A stretch of 64,000 nt of DNA from Pedobacter sp. D749 (GTDB lineage: Bacteria; Bacteroidota; Bacteroidia; Sphingobacteriales; Sphingobacteriaceae), in contig NZ_CP079218.1 of the NCBI RefSeq assembly GCF_019317285.1, positions 1,364,001-1,428,000 of the forward strand, given 5' to 3'. The notes under the pieces were generated by a model. It saw only the letters and a list, made by a program, of their open reading frames with translations. It did not search any database and was not told the DNA's origin. The position numbers and the translations under genes are program-made. Positions 24,236 to 33,536 of the stretch are shown here, piece by piece. The first letter of the stretch is position 1. Every line of letters begins with the position of its first letter.

Positions 24236-25558
24236 ATGTATCAATACCTCAATAAAAATATATTTCTAATCTGTGTGTTCGTCAGTGTTAGTCTGATAAG
24301 TGTTGCACAAGAAACACAGCTGAGTACTATTGCCAGCAACGGTTGGGCGAACAATTCAGTAAATACAGTTATTTTTCGAAAAAATTCCTTAATTAGCTTT
24401 AAAGGCAGCCAGTATGCAGCTTACTATGATCACGAACAAAATGTGGTATTGGCCAAACGAAAAATCGGTTCTACCCATTGGACGTCGGTTATCACACCTT
24501 ATAAAGGCGATGCTACCGATGCGCATAAATCAATCAGTATTATGATCGATGGGGATGGTTTTCTTCATATTGCCTGGGGCCAGCATAACAATAATTTAAA
24601 CTACGCCAGATCAGTTTCAGCAGGTTCGTTAACTTTAGGCAAAAAAGAAGTTATGCTCTCCGCAAAGGAAAATAAAGTCAGTTATCCTGAGTTTTATAAG
24701 CTGACTAATGGCGATCTTTTGTTTTTTTACCGTGATGGGGGCTCTGGAAACGGAAACCTGATGATTAATCATTATAGTTTAAAAACCAGAAAGTGGACAC
24801 GGATACAAGATGGAATGATTGATGGCGAAGGCCAGCGTAATGCCTATTGGCAGGTTGCAGTAGATCAGGTTGGAACCATCCATTTATCGTGGGTTTGGCG
24901 CGAAAGCCCTGATGTAGCCAGTAACCATGATTTATGTTATGCAAAATCAACCGATGGCGGCATCACCTGGTTAAAATCTACCGGCGAAAAATATCAGCTT
25001 CCCATTACCGCCACAAATGCAGAGTATACCGTAAAAATTCCACAGAAAAGTGAGTTGATTAACCAAACATCAATGTTTGCCGATGCGAAAGGTAAAGTAT
25101 TTATTGCTGGTTACTGGCGCGGAGTGAATGAAGCCGGGCCTCAGTATCACCTTGTCTTTAAAACGGATAACAGCTGGAAAGTAAGTAACCTGAATTTTAG
25201 AAAAACGACGTTTAGCTTAAGTGGTACCGGTACCAAGCGGATTCCAATTTCGCGACCACAGATTATCGTTTGGTCAAATGGAAAACATTATGCCGCAGGT
25301 TTATTATTTAGAGATGCCGAACGCGGAAACAAGGCATCTATTGCTTTAAATGATCATCTTGGATCAGAAAACTGGATAATTAAAGACCTGACCAAAACCA
25401 GCATGGGCGATTGGGAACCTACGTATGATACTGAACTTTGGAAAACTAAAGGTATATTAAGCCTATTTTTACAAAATGTTACCCAAATAGATGGCGAAGG
25501 AAAAGCAGACCATGCGCCAACAAAGGTCCAGGTATTGGATTGGAAACCAAAAAAATAA
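24236..25558 (+). CDS. BNR_4-family beta-propeller enzyme (PL42/GH145-like L-Rha-GlcA lyase candidate)
   Basis: The 440-residue secreted protein (signal ending ISVAQ) consists of a beta-propeller with the BNR_4 hallmarks DAHKSISI (95-102), DGDGFLHIAWGQHNNNLNYARS and repeated Ser/Asp boxes (AKSTDGGITW). This fold is shared by ulvan lyases (PL24/25) and the gum-arabic enzymes once placed in GH145 and linked to L-rhamnose-alpha-1,4-glucuronate cleavage. The neighbours here (GH105, DUF2264, GH43_24-like, GH35) are those of arabinogalactan loci, so removal of terminal rhamnose from glucuronate is the likeliest role. The conserved His residues near 97 and 117 are candidate catalytic sites. It is the first gene of the enzyme operon. 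Confidence 0.65.
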   Translation: MYQYLNKNIFLICVFVSVSLISVAQETQLSTIASNGWANNSVNTVIFRKNSLISFKGSQYAAYYDHEQNVVLAKRKIGSTHWTSVITPYKGDATDAHKSISIMIDGDGFLHIAWGQHNNNLNYARSVSAGSLTLGKKEVMLSAKENKVSYPEFYKLTNGDLLFFYRDGGSGNGNLMINHYSLKTRKWTRIQDGMIDGEGQRNAYWQVAVDQVGTIHLSWVWRESPDVASNHDLCYAKSTDGGITWLKSTGEKYQLPITATNAEYTVKIPQKSELINQTSMFADAKGKVFIAGYWRGVNEAGPQYHLVFKTDNSWKVSNLNFRKTTFSLSGTGTKRIPISRPQIIVWSNGKHYAAGLLFRDAERGNKASIALNDHLGSENWIIKDLTKTSMGDWEPTYDTELWKTKGILSLFLQNVTQIDGEGKADHAPTKVQVLDWKPKK

Positions 25559-25574
25559 AATAACTACACGAGAA

Positions 25575-27746
25575 ATGAAATATTCACGAATAAAATATAC
25601 TATTCTTTTATTACTGATATGTTTATCAGGAAAAATAATCGCACAACCTAAAAAAACTTCTGGTCAAAAAGCCCAATCAAAAGAGAATGTGGCTTACTTA
25701 TTTACCTATTTCACCGGAAATTCGAAAGCAGAAGAAGCCATTCGTTTTGCAGTGAGTACCGATGGTTATCATTACAGCGCATTAAATAACAATAACGCAA
25801 TCATTTCTTCAGAAAAGATTAGCAGCACTGGTGGCGTTCGCGACCCACATATTCTGCGCGGTGAAGATGGCAAAACCTTTTACATGGTGGCTACTGATAT
25901 GGTTTCGGCTAATGGCTGGAACTCGAACAGGGCCATGGTATTGTTGAAATCAAATGATCTGATCCATTGGACATCGGCAGTTGTTAATATTCAAAAACGT
26001 TTTCCGAATAACGAAAACCTGCTGCGCGTTTGGGCTCCGCAAACCATCTATGATAAAACAGCCAAAAAATATATGGTTTATTGGTCGATGAAGAATGGCG
26101 ATGATCCTGATAAAATTTATTACGCTTATGCCAACGTGGATTTTACCGACCTCGAAACTACTCCAAAACAGCTCTTTTTTAGTCCAACCAATGGCTCTTG
26201 TATCGATGGAGATATTATTTACGATAAGGGTAAATACAATCTGTTCTTTAAAACAGAAGGTAATGGTAATGGCATTAAAAAAGCAGTTTCTGATAAATTA
26301 ACAGAAGGTTACGTATTACAGGATAAATACCTTCAACAAACTAAAGAAGCGGTAGAAGGAGCCGGTGTTTTTAAACTGAACCATGGCGATGAATATATCC
26401 TGATGTATGATGTATACATGAAAGGCCGTTACCAGTTTACCAAGAGTAAAGATTTGACAAATTTTAGTGTGGTAGATCAGGATGTTACAATGGATTTTCA
26501 TCCAAGGCACGGAACTATTTTGCCGATTAATCAGCAAGAGTTAAGCCGTTTGCTTAAACAGTGGTATACAGTCGAGTCTGTTCTACATACCACAAAAAAT
26601 AAGGCAATCAACCAAAATAACATTGTTCTGGATAGTGTGAACCAAAAACTTTATCTACCTGTAAATTATGGCACAGATCTAAAGACTTTTGATCCGCAGT
26701 TTAATACCTTTAACCAAATCAGCATCCTGCCAAAAGGAAAACTGGATTTTTCTAAAGGCCCTGTAAAAATTAAGGTGAGCATTCCTGGTCAGCAAGCTAA
26801 AACTTTCGAGGTAATTGTTGCAGTAGCGAATAACCCTGTGCTAAAAGGCTATTATGCCGATCCTGAGATTTTATATTCCAATAAAACTTCTAAATATTAT
26901 ATCTATCCAACCAGTGATGGATTTAACAATTGGAGCGGTACTTATTTTAAAACTTTTTCCTCAACAGATCTGGTTAACTGGAAAGATGAAGGCAAAATAT
27001 TAGATCTTGAAAAAGACGTTTCATGGGCAAAAAGGAATGCCTGGGCACCTACTATTATCGAAAAGAAAGTAAATGGAAAATATAAATATTTCTATTATTT
27101 CACAGCTGCACAGAAAATTGGTGTTGCTGTTGCTGATGATCCGGCAGGACCATTTAAGGATAGTGGCAAAGCTTTAATTGCGAGCAAGCCAAAAGGAATT
27201 AAAGGTGGTCAGGAGATTGATCCGGATGTGTTTAACGATCCTAAAACCAATAAAAGTTATTTGTACTGGGGAAATGGCTACATGGCTGTTGCACCATTAA
27301 ATGATGATATGATTTCGATTGATACCACTGCGATTAAAATTATTACCCCAAATAATGATTTCAGAGAAGGCACAGAAGTGTTTTATAGAAATGGGAAATA
27401 TTATTTTTTATGGTCGGAAGATGATACCCGAAGTGAGAATTACAGGGTAAGATATGGTTTTTCTGACTCGCCTACAGGAAAAATAACCATTCCGAAAAAT
27501 AATCTGATTTTGGCAAAAGATGCACCTCAGGGTATCTACGGTACAGGGCACAACAGTGTGATTAAAGTAAATGGCAGAGACGAATGGTATATGGTTTACC
27601 ACCGTTTTACCCGGCCAAAAGGAATTTCAATGGGAGACGCTGCAGGCTTCAACCGCGAAGTTTGTATTGACAAGATGGAATTTAATACTGATGGAACCAT
27701 TAAGCCTATAAAACCAACTGTAAATGGCATTAAACCAATACACTAA
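25575..27746 (+). CDS. Two-domain GH43 glycosidase (arabinofuranosidase/galactosidase type)
   Basis: From ATG 25575 the 723-residue protein starts with a Sec signal (MKYSRIKYTILLLLICLSGK ... AQ); the frame's earlier codons overlap the upstream gene. Two five-bladed propellers follow. The first, about 35-360, has VRDPHI (D90), IDGDIIY and EGAGVF as its GH43-like acidic triad. The second, about 420-715, has YADPEI (D429), IDPDVF (D551) and REGTEVF (E598), a complete inverting GH43 site. The C-terminal unit looks like an alpha-L-arabinofuranosidase; the specificity of the first is uncertain. It acts in the periplasm or at the surface. Its stop overlaps the next ATG (TAATG at 27744-27748). Confidence 0.85.
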   Translation: MKYSRIKYTILLLLICLSGKIIAQPKKTSGQKAQSKENVAYLFTYFTGNSKAEEAIRFAVSTDGYHYSALNNNNAIISSEKISSTGGVRDPHILRGEDGKTFYMVATDMVSANGWNSNRAMVLLKSNDLIHWTSAVVNIQKRFPNNENLLRVWAPQTIYDKTAKKYMVYWSMKNGDDPDKIYYAYANVDFTDLETTPKQLFFSPTNGSCIDGDIIYDKGKYNLFFKTEGNGNGIKKAVSDKLTEGYVLQDKYLQQTKEAVEGAGVFKLNHGDEYILMYDVYMKGRYQFTKSKDLTNFSVVDQDVTMDFHPRHGTILPINQQELSRLLKQWYTVESVLHTTKNKAINQNNIVLDSVNQKLYLPVNYGTDLKTFDPQFNTFNQISILPKGKLDFSKGPVKIKVSIPGQQAKTFEVIVAVANNPVLKGYYADPEILYSNKTSKYYIYPTSDGFNNWSGTYFKTFSSTDLVNWKDEGKILDLEKDVSWAKRNAWAPTIIEKKVNGKYKYFYYFTAAQKIGVAVADDPAGPFKDSGKALIASKPKGIKGGQEIDPDVFNDPKTNKSYLYWGNGYMAVAPLNDDMISIDTTAIKIITPNNDFREGTEVFYRNGKYYFLWSEDDTRSENYRVRYGFSDSPTGKITIPKNNLILAKDAPQGIYGTGHNSVIKVNGRDEWYMVYHRFTRPKGISMGDAAGFNREVCIDKMEFNTDGTIKPIKPTVNGIKPIH

Positions 27747-28885
27747 TGAATTCAAAATTATATAAAGTGCTTTTCTTACTCTTTTTCTTAACCAGCGGAG
27801 CGGTAAATGCCCAGAGCCAGCTGTCAAAAGAAGAAGTGCTGGAAATGATTAACCGGGCAAATATTTATTGGCAAAGCAACAATAAACCCGAAGTGCGTGC
27901 CTTTTGGGATCACGCAGCTTATCATACCGGGAACATGGAGGCCTATGAGGTTACCAAAAACGAAGCATACCGAAAATATTCAGAAGATTGGGCCGGATAC
28001 AATAAATGGATGGGCGCAAAATCTACCGATAAATCCAATTGGAAATATAAATATGGCGAAACAGATGAACATGTACTGTTTGGCGATTGGCAAATCTGCT
28101 TTCAAACCTATATCGATCTATACCACTTAAAACCCGAAGAATATAAAATCGCCAGGGCAAAAGAGGTAATGCAATACGAAATGAGTACACCCAATAACGA
28201 TTATTGGTGGTGGGCAGACGGCTTGTACATGGTAATGCCAGTGATGACCAAACTTTATAAAGTAACCGGCGATCAAAAATACCTGGATAAACTCTACGAA
28301 TATTTTATGTATGCCAACAGCATCATGTACGATAAAAAGGAAAAGCTTTATTACCGCGATGCCAAATATGTTTATCCGAAACATAAAAGTGCCAATGGCA
28401 AAAAAGATTTTTGGGCAAGGGGCGATGGCTGGGTGTTTGCAGGTTTGGCGAAAGTGCTAAAAGATCTGCCCCTTACAGATCCACACCGGAATGAATACCT
28501 AACCAAATACCGCAATATGGCCAAAGCAATTGTTAAAAGCCAGCAAGCAGAAGGCTATTGGACCAGAAGTATCCTCGATCCGCAACACGCGCCAGGACCT
28601 GAAACCAGTGGGACAGCGTTTTTTACTTATGGTTTGTTGTGGGGGATAAACAACGGCTATTTAAAAGAAAAAAACTATTTACCTGCAGCGCAAAAAGCAT
28701 GGACATATTTAACTAAAACTGCATTACAACCTGATGGTAAACTGGGTTATGTACAACCGATTGGAGAGAAAGCCATTCCAGGTCAGGTGGTTGATGTAAA
28801 TTCTACATCGAATTTTGGTGTAGGTGCATTTTTATTGGCAGGAAGCGAAATGTACCGCTATTTATCAAAGGACGCTAAATTTTAA
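27746..28885 (+). CDS. GH105 unsaturated glucuronyl/galacturonyl hydrolase
   Basis: The 379-residue secreted protein (signal ending AVNAQ) is an (alpha/alpha)6-barrel enzyme of the YteR/GH105 type: RAFWDHAAYHTGNMEAY at the start, FGDWQ, DYWWWADGLYMVMPV with candidate general acid D158, WARGDGWVFAGLAKVL, and the end VVDVNSTSNFGVGAFLLAGS. GH105 enzymes hydrate the double bond of 4,5-unsaturated uronic acids released by lyases. This enzyme would therefore complete the job begun by the propeller protein at 24236. Its start overlaps the stop of the GH43 gene, showing translational coupling. Confidence 0.9.
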   Translation: MNSKLYKVLFLLFFLTSGAVNAQSQLSKEEVLEMINRANIYWQSNNKPEVRAFWDHAAYHTGNMEAYEVTKNEAYRKYSEDWAGYNKWMGAKSTDKSNWKYKYGETDEHVLFGDWQICFQTYIDLYHLKPEEYKIARAKEVMQYEMSTPNNDYWWWADGLYMVMPVMTKLYKVTGDQKYLDKLYEYFMYANSIMYDKKEKLYYRDAKYVYPKHKSANGKKDFWARGDGWVFAGLAKVLKDLPLTDPHRNEYLTKYRNMAKAIVKSQQAEGYWTRSILDPQHAPGPETSGTAFFTYGLLWGINNGYLKEKNYLPAAQKAWTYLTKTALQPDGKLGYVQPIGEKAIPGQVVDVNSTSNFGVGAFLLAGSEMYRYLSKDAKF

Positions 28886-28892
28886 AGAGAAA

Positions 28893-30140
28893 ATGAGACT
28901 TAAAAATATCTTGATTGCAGGCTTATTCATCATTTTGGCTGGTGGATCTGTTTTTGCACAAAAGAAAGCCAAAAATAATAAAGGTGCAGCGCTAACTGAC
29001 AGGCAGTTTTGGTTGCAGCAAATGGATAAGATGGTGAAACCTGTTTTATATAATCTGGCTAAAGACAGTTTGAGGATTGTGATGCCTAAGGTTACCTCTA
29101 TCCACGTAGATAATAAAGAACACCGCATTAAAGTACAATATGTGGAAGTTTTGGGTAGGGTTTTAAGTGGTATTGCACCATGGTTACAGTTAGAAGGAGG
29201 TTCAGCTGAAGAAGTTGCCTTAAGGAAACAATATCGTGAATGGGCTATTCAGGGCTTAAAAAATGCCTTAGACTCTAACGCCAAAGATTTTATGAACTTT
29301 GATATTGGTGGGCAACAATTGGTAGATGCTTCCTATGTGGCACTTGCTTTAGTTCGTGCACCATGGCTATGGGAAAACCTGGATAAGAAAAACCAGGCAT
29401 TGATGATGCAGTCTATTGTAACGACCAGAAGATTCAAGCCCGTTTTTTCTAACTGGTTACTGTTCTCAGCGATGAACGAGGCTTTTTTAGCCAGATTTGG
29501 TTACAGTTGGGACTCTATGCGTGTTGATTATGCTCTACAGCAAATGGAGCAATGGTACACAGGCGATGGAATGTATAGCGATGGAACATCATTCGCCTTC
29601 GATTATTACAATAGTTATGTAATCCATCCTTATCTGGCAACTTTAGCAAATATCATTGGTACTAAAACGAGCAGTTATAAGGAAATGTTCGGGAAAATTA
29701 AAAAACGTAATGAACGATATGCCATCATTCAGGAAAGATTAATCAACGCCGATGGCACTTATCCTGCAACTGGTCGCTCTATTATTTATCGTGGAGCTGC
29801 ATTTCATCATTTGGCTGATATGGCCTGGAGGAAAGCACTGCCTAAACAGTTAAGTCCGGCACAGGTACGTTGTGCTTTAACAGCAGTAATCAGAAAAACT
29901 TTAGAGAGCCCATCAACCTATAAAAATGGATGGTTAACAATAGGTTTATATGGCGATCAGCCCAATCTCGGCGATTTCTATAACAACCAGGGTAGCCCAT
30001 ATATTGCTTCAAATATCTTCTTGCCTTTAGGGTTGCCGGCATCAGATCCTTTTTGGGCTAACCCGGCAGAAAAATGGAGTGCACAAAAGATCTGGAGTGG
30101 CGAGAATTTTGATAACGACCATAGTGTTAGTTTAAAATAA
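28893..30140 (+). CDS. DUF2264 family protein (GH154-like beta-glucuronidase candidate)
   Basis: Translation from ATG 28893, 7 bases after the GH105 stop, gives a 415-residue protein with a clean Sec signal (MRLKNILIAGLFIILAGGSV FAQ). Domain features are those of DUF2264: YVEVLGRVLSGIAPWLQLEG, LVDASYVALALVRAPWLWENL, FSNWLLFSAMNEAFLARFGY, YTGDGMYSDGTSFAFDYYNSYVIHP, and QERLINADGTYPATGRSIIYRG. It is a helical-barrel glycosidase fold. Members in Bacteroides arabinogalactan loci have been assigned to GH154, acting on glucuronate. The genes on both sides support that role. The assignment rests on recalled family features. Confidence 0.8.
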   Translation: MRLKNILIAGLFIILAGGSVFAQKKAKNNKGAALTDRQFWLQQMDKMVKPVLYNLAKDSLRIVMPKVTSIHVDNKEHRIKVQYVEVLGRVLSGIAPWLQLEGGSAEEVALRKQYREWAIQGLKNALDSNAKDFMNFDIGGQQLVDASYVALALVRAPWLWENLDKKNQALMMQSIVTTRRFKPVFSNWLLFSAMNEAFLARFGYSWDSMRVDYALQQMEQWYTGDGMYSDGTSFAFDYYNSYVIHPYLATLANIIGTKTSSYKEMFGKIKKRNERYAIIQERLINADGTYPATGRSIIYRGAAFHHLADMAWRKALPKQLSPAQVRCALTAVIRKTLESPSTYKNGWLTIGLYGDQPNLGDFYNNQGSPYIASNIFLPLGLPASDPFWANPAEKWSAQKIWSGENFDNDHSVSLK

Positions 30141-30212
30141 ATAAAGCGTTGATAAACAGTTGGAAAGAGGCAGGTAATTACTTCTATATAATATTAAAAT
30201 TAGTTAATTAAA

Positions 30213-31334
30213 ATGATGAATAAGAGAATCAGTTTTGTTTTAGGATTTATCGCCTTTAGTTTGTGCTTAAACAGTTTTGTTTCTGCACAGCAAACCTATA
30301 CCTCTTTTACCCCAGGTAAAATTTGGAAAGATGATAAAGGTGTTCATATCAATGCACATGGCGGCGGTATTGTGGAGCATAAAGGTGTTTATTATTGGTT
30401 TGGAGAACATAAAATTGAAGGAGAAATAGGAAATACGGCACAGGTAGGCGTGCATTGTTATTCATCGAAAGATTTATACAATTGGAAAGATGAAGGCATT
30501 GCCTTGCCGGTTTCAAACGATTTGACCAGTGATATTGCCAAAGGCTGTATCCTTGAAAGGCCTAAAGTAGTGTACAACAAGAAAACCAAAAAGTTTGTAA
30601 TGTGGTTTCACTTAGAACTTTTGGGCAAAGGTTATGCAGCAGCCAGATCAGGTGTAGCTGTTGCCGATCGCCCAACCGGGCCATATACTTTCATTAAGAG
30701 TTATCGCCCAAATCCAGGTAAAATGCCTTTTTATGCATCAGGCACAGCCGAAAAAGATATGGTAAACTGCCAGCAACCAGCCAATAAAAGTGATGGCTTT
30801 TTCTGCAGGGATTTACCTGGCGGACAAATGGCAAGAGACATGACCGTTTTCGTTGACGATGATGGAAAAGCCTATCATGTATTTTCTTCCGAAGAGAATT
30901 TTACCTTGCATTTAGCAGAATTAACGCCAGATTATTTAGGGCATACCGGAAAATTTATCAGAATTTATGTAGGGCAGCAAACCGAAGCACCAGCTTTGTT
31001 CAAGAAAAATGGAACTTATTATATGATTGGTTCAGGCTGTACAGGCTGGGCGCCAAATCCGGCAAGATGGTTCAAAGCAAACAATATCTGGGGACCCTGG
31101 AGTTATATGGGAAATCCTTGCCAGGGCGAAGGTGCTAAACTAACTTATGGTGGGCAAAGTACACATGTATTGCCAGCACCAGGTAAAAAGGGAGATTTTA
31201 TTTTTATGGCCGATAAATGGGAGCCAAAAAATGCAATTGATGGCCGTTATTTATGGTTGCCGATCAAATTTGAGCAGGATAAAATTTCGATAAACTGGGC
31301 AGATGAATGGGATCTGAGCGTGTTTAAAAAATAA
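30213..31334 (+). CDS. GH43 subfamily 24-like exo-beta-1,3-galactosidase
   Basis: The 373-residue secreted protein (signal ending FVSAQ) opens with GVHINAHGGGIVEHKGVYYWFGEHK. It continues with GVHCYSSKDLYNWKDEG, ERPKVVYNKKTKKFVMWFH, ARDMTVFVDDDGKAYHVFSSEENFTLHLAELT, TEAPALFKKNGTYYMIGSGCTGWAPNPA and GGQSTHVLP. This series is characteristic of GH43_24 exo-beta-1,3-galactanases, such as the clostridial enzyme. These enzymes release galactose from the beta-1,3-galactan backbone of arabinogalactan and bypass side chains. This is the strongest single clue to the substrate of the locus. It follows the DUF2264 gene after 72 bp. Confidence 0.85.
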   Translation: MMNKRISFVLGFIAFSLCLNSFVSAQQTYTSFTPGKIWKDDKGVHINAHGGGIVEHKGVYYWFGEHKIEGEIGNTAQVGVHCYSSKDLYNWKDEGIALPVSNDLTSDIAKGCILERPKVVYNKKTKKFVMWFHLELLGKGYAAARSGVAVADRPTGPYTFIKSYRPNPGKMPFYASGTAEKDMVNCQQPANKSDGFFCRDLPGGQMARDMTVFVDDDGKAYHVFSSEENFTLHLAELTPDYLGHTGKFIRIYVGQQTEAPALFKKNGTYYMIGSGCTGWAPNPARWFKANNIWGPWSYMGNPCQGEGAKLTYGGQSTHVLPAPGKKGDFIFMADKWEPKNAIDGRYLWLPIKFEQDKISINWADEWDLSVFKK

Positions 31335-31446
31335 ATAATAAACAAAGTTTTTATATAAACCTTGATGATTGAACTGCGTAAAGCAAGGCAAAAAGGGACT
31401 GTTTTGCCCAAAATTCGGATCATCTTAAAAACAACTTTTAAAAAAA

Positions 31447-33282
31447 ATGAAAGAAAAATTACTATGGTTGATGGCGATATGTTTCTCCTTATCTGCTTTT
31501 GGCCAGCAAGCTAAACATACATTTAAGCTGGGAGAAACAGACTTTTTATTAGATGGAAAACCTTTTCAGATTATCTCTGGTGAGATGCACTACCCACGTG
31601 TACCAAAAGAAGCCTGGAGAACCCGTATGAAAATGGCCAAAGCAATGGGTTTAAATACCATTGGTACCTATGTATTCTGGAACTTTCACGAACCGCAAAA
31701 AGGAAAGTTCGATTTTTCAGGTAATAACAACATTGCCGAATTTGTAAAAATTGCCCAACAGGAAGGCTTATGGGTTATTTTAAGACCAAGCCCTTACGTT
31801 TGTGCGGAGTGGGAGTTTGGTGGTTATCCTTATTGGTTGCAAACCGAAAAAGGTCTGGTGGTAAGAAGTACCGAACAGCAGTATTTAGAGGAGTATAAGA
31901 AATATATTATTGAAGTTGGTAAACAGTTGGCACCATTGCAGATTAACCATGGTGGTAACATCATTATGGTGCAGGTGGAGAATGAATATGGTTCGTATGC
32001 CGCCGATAAAAACTATTTAGATATCAACCGCAAAATGTTTATAGAAGCGGGTTTTGATGGATTGCTTTATACCTGCGATCCTGCAGCAGATGTAAAGGAT
32101 GGACATTTAGATGGGTTGCTGCCAGCACTAAACGGCATTGATAATCCAGCGAAAATCAGGCAACTGGTAAATGAAAATCACAATGGCAAAGGGCCGTATT
32201 TTATTGCAGAATGGTACCCTGCCTGGTTCGATTGGTGGGGAACCCCTCATCACACTGTTCCAGCAGCAGAATATACCCAAAAGTTAGACTCTGTTTTAAC
32301 AGCAGGTATTTCGATTAATATGTACATGTTTCATGGAGGAACCACCCGCGATTTTATGAATGGTGCAAACTACAAGGATATTTCGCCTTATGAGCCACAA
32401 ACCAGCAGCTATGATTATGATGCACCTCTAAATGAGGCAGGAAATGTGACTGAAAAATTCAAGGCATTTAGAAGTGTGATCGAAAAACACCTTCCTGCAG
32501 GACAAAGTTTACCATCAATTCCAACTGCAAAGCCCAGCATGGCCATTGCACCTTTTAAATTGTCCACTAAAGTTGCTTTGTTCAATGCATTGCCTAAGGC
32601 TGTGAAAAACAGTGCACCTTTAACTTTCGAGGATCTTAGTCAGGATTATGGTTACGTATTATACCGAACCACCATTCAGGGAGGTAAAAAAGGCGAACTG
32701 CAGCTTAAACAATTGCGCGATTATGCGCTCATTTTTGTTAATCAAAAAAGGGTAGGTATTTTAGACCGCAGACTAAACCAGAATACATTAGCATTAGATC
32801 TTCCGGCAGGAGAGGTACAGCTTGATATTTTTGTGGAGAATATGGGCCGGATAAATTTTGGAAAGTATTTACTCGAAAACAAAAAAGGAATTACCGAACA
32901 GGTTACTTTTGATGGTGCCGAAGTTAAAAACTGGTCGATGTATGGCTTCCCTTTTGGCAACGATCGCCTGACCATGACTGGTTCATCAAAAGCTAACGGA
33001 AATGGGCCAACATTGCAGAAAGGTTTCTTTCAGCTATCAACCGTTGCCGATACTTATTTAGATATGACCGATTGGGGAAAAGGAGTAGTATGGGTTAACG
33101 GACACAACTTAGGGAAGTACTGGGCAATTGGTCCACAGCAAACGCTTTATATTCCTCAAGAGTGGCTAAAAAAAGGTAAAAATGATATCGCAGTTTTAGA
33201 ACTGATTAAACCTGATCAGAATATGTTAAAGGCAATTGACCAGCCAATCTTAAACACACTTAAAAAATTAAACGTAGAATAA
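31447..33282 (+). CDS. GH35 beta-galactosidase
   Basis: The 611-residue protein has a signal peptide (ending SAFGQ) and the GH35 catalytic barrel: FQIISGEMHYPRVPKEAWRT, WNFHEPQKGKFDF, and SPYVCAEWEFGGYPYWL. The acid/base is E180 in VQVENEYGSY and the nucleophile is E255 in FIAEWYPAWFDWWG. C-terminal beta-sandwich domains end with GVVWVNGHNLGKYWAIGPQQ, typical of the family. It would remove terminal beta-galactose, such as the beta-1,6-galactose side chains of arabinogalactan. A 112-bp gap separates it from the GH43 gene. A new promoter follows downstream, before susC. Confidence 0.93.
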   Translation: MKEKLLWLMAICFSLSAFGQQAKHTFKLGETDFLLDGKPFQIISGEMHYPRVPKEAWRTRMKMAKAMGLNTIGTYVFWNFHEPQKGKFDFSGNNNIAEFVKIAQQEGLWVILRPSPYVCAEWEFGGYPYWLQTEKGLVVRSTEQQYLEEYKKYIIEVGKQLAPLQINHGGNIIMVQVENEYGSYAADKNYLDINRKMFIEAGFDGLLYTCDPAADVKDGHLDGLLPALNGIDNPAKIRQLVNENHNGKGPYFIAEWYPAWFDWWGTPHHTVPAAEYTQKLDSVLTAGISINMYMFHGGTTRDFMNGANYKDISPYEPQTSSYDYDAPLNEAGNVTEKFKAFRSVIEKHLPAGQSLPSIPTAKPSMAIAPFKLSTKVALFNALPKAVKNSAPLTFEDLSQDYGYVLYRTTIQGGKKGELQLKQLRDYALIFVNQKRVGILDRRLNQNTLALDLPAGEVQLDIFVENMGRINFGKYLLENKKGITEQVTFDGAEVKNWSMYGFPFGNDRLTMTGSSKANGNGPTLQKGFFQLSTVADTYLDMTDWGKGVVWVNGHNLGKYWAIGPQQTLYIPQEWLKKGKNDIAVLELIKPDQNMLKAIDQPILNTLKKLNVE

Positions 33283-33342
33283 ACGTTAAAAAATCTTCAG
33301 ATTAGGGGTTAAAAGCGAAATTTTAACAAAAAGTAACAATTT

Positions 33343-33399
33343 AACCCCTACTTATTACCGTATTACCCCTCACTCCACTAGGATTTTATGTCTACTTTG
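33343..33399 (+). promoter_or_regulatory. Candidate HTCS operator and promoter for susC
   Basis: ACCCCT repeats in the same orientation at 33344-33349 and 33365-33370, 21 bp apart, echoing the pair at 24140-24169. An inverted AGGGGTTAA lies upstream near 33304. TACTTTG at 33393-33399 resembles the -7 box, about 23 bp after the second repeat. Transcription would start near 33406, leaving a 5' leader of about 130 nt. Confidence 0.5.
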
Positions 33400-33536
33400 C
33401 TGTAATAAATCCCTTCATCATTCATGCACAATTATACATCCGGCCAGATTAAATATTTAATAAAATATTTTAATAGGCTTCCCCTTTGAATTTCCTTCGA
33501 GGTTCAATTATTAACTAACCAAAATAATCTTAAAAA

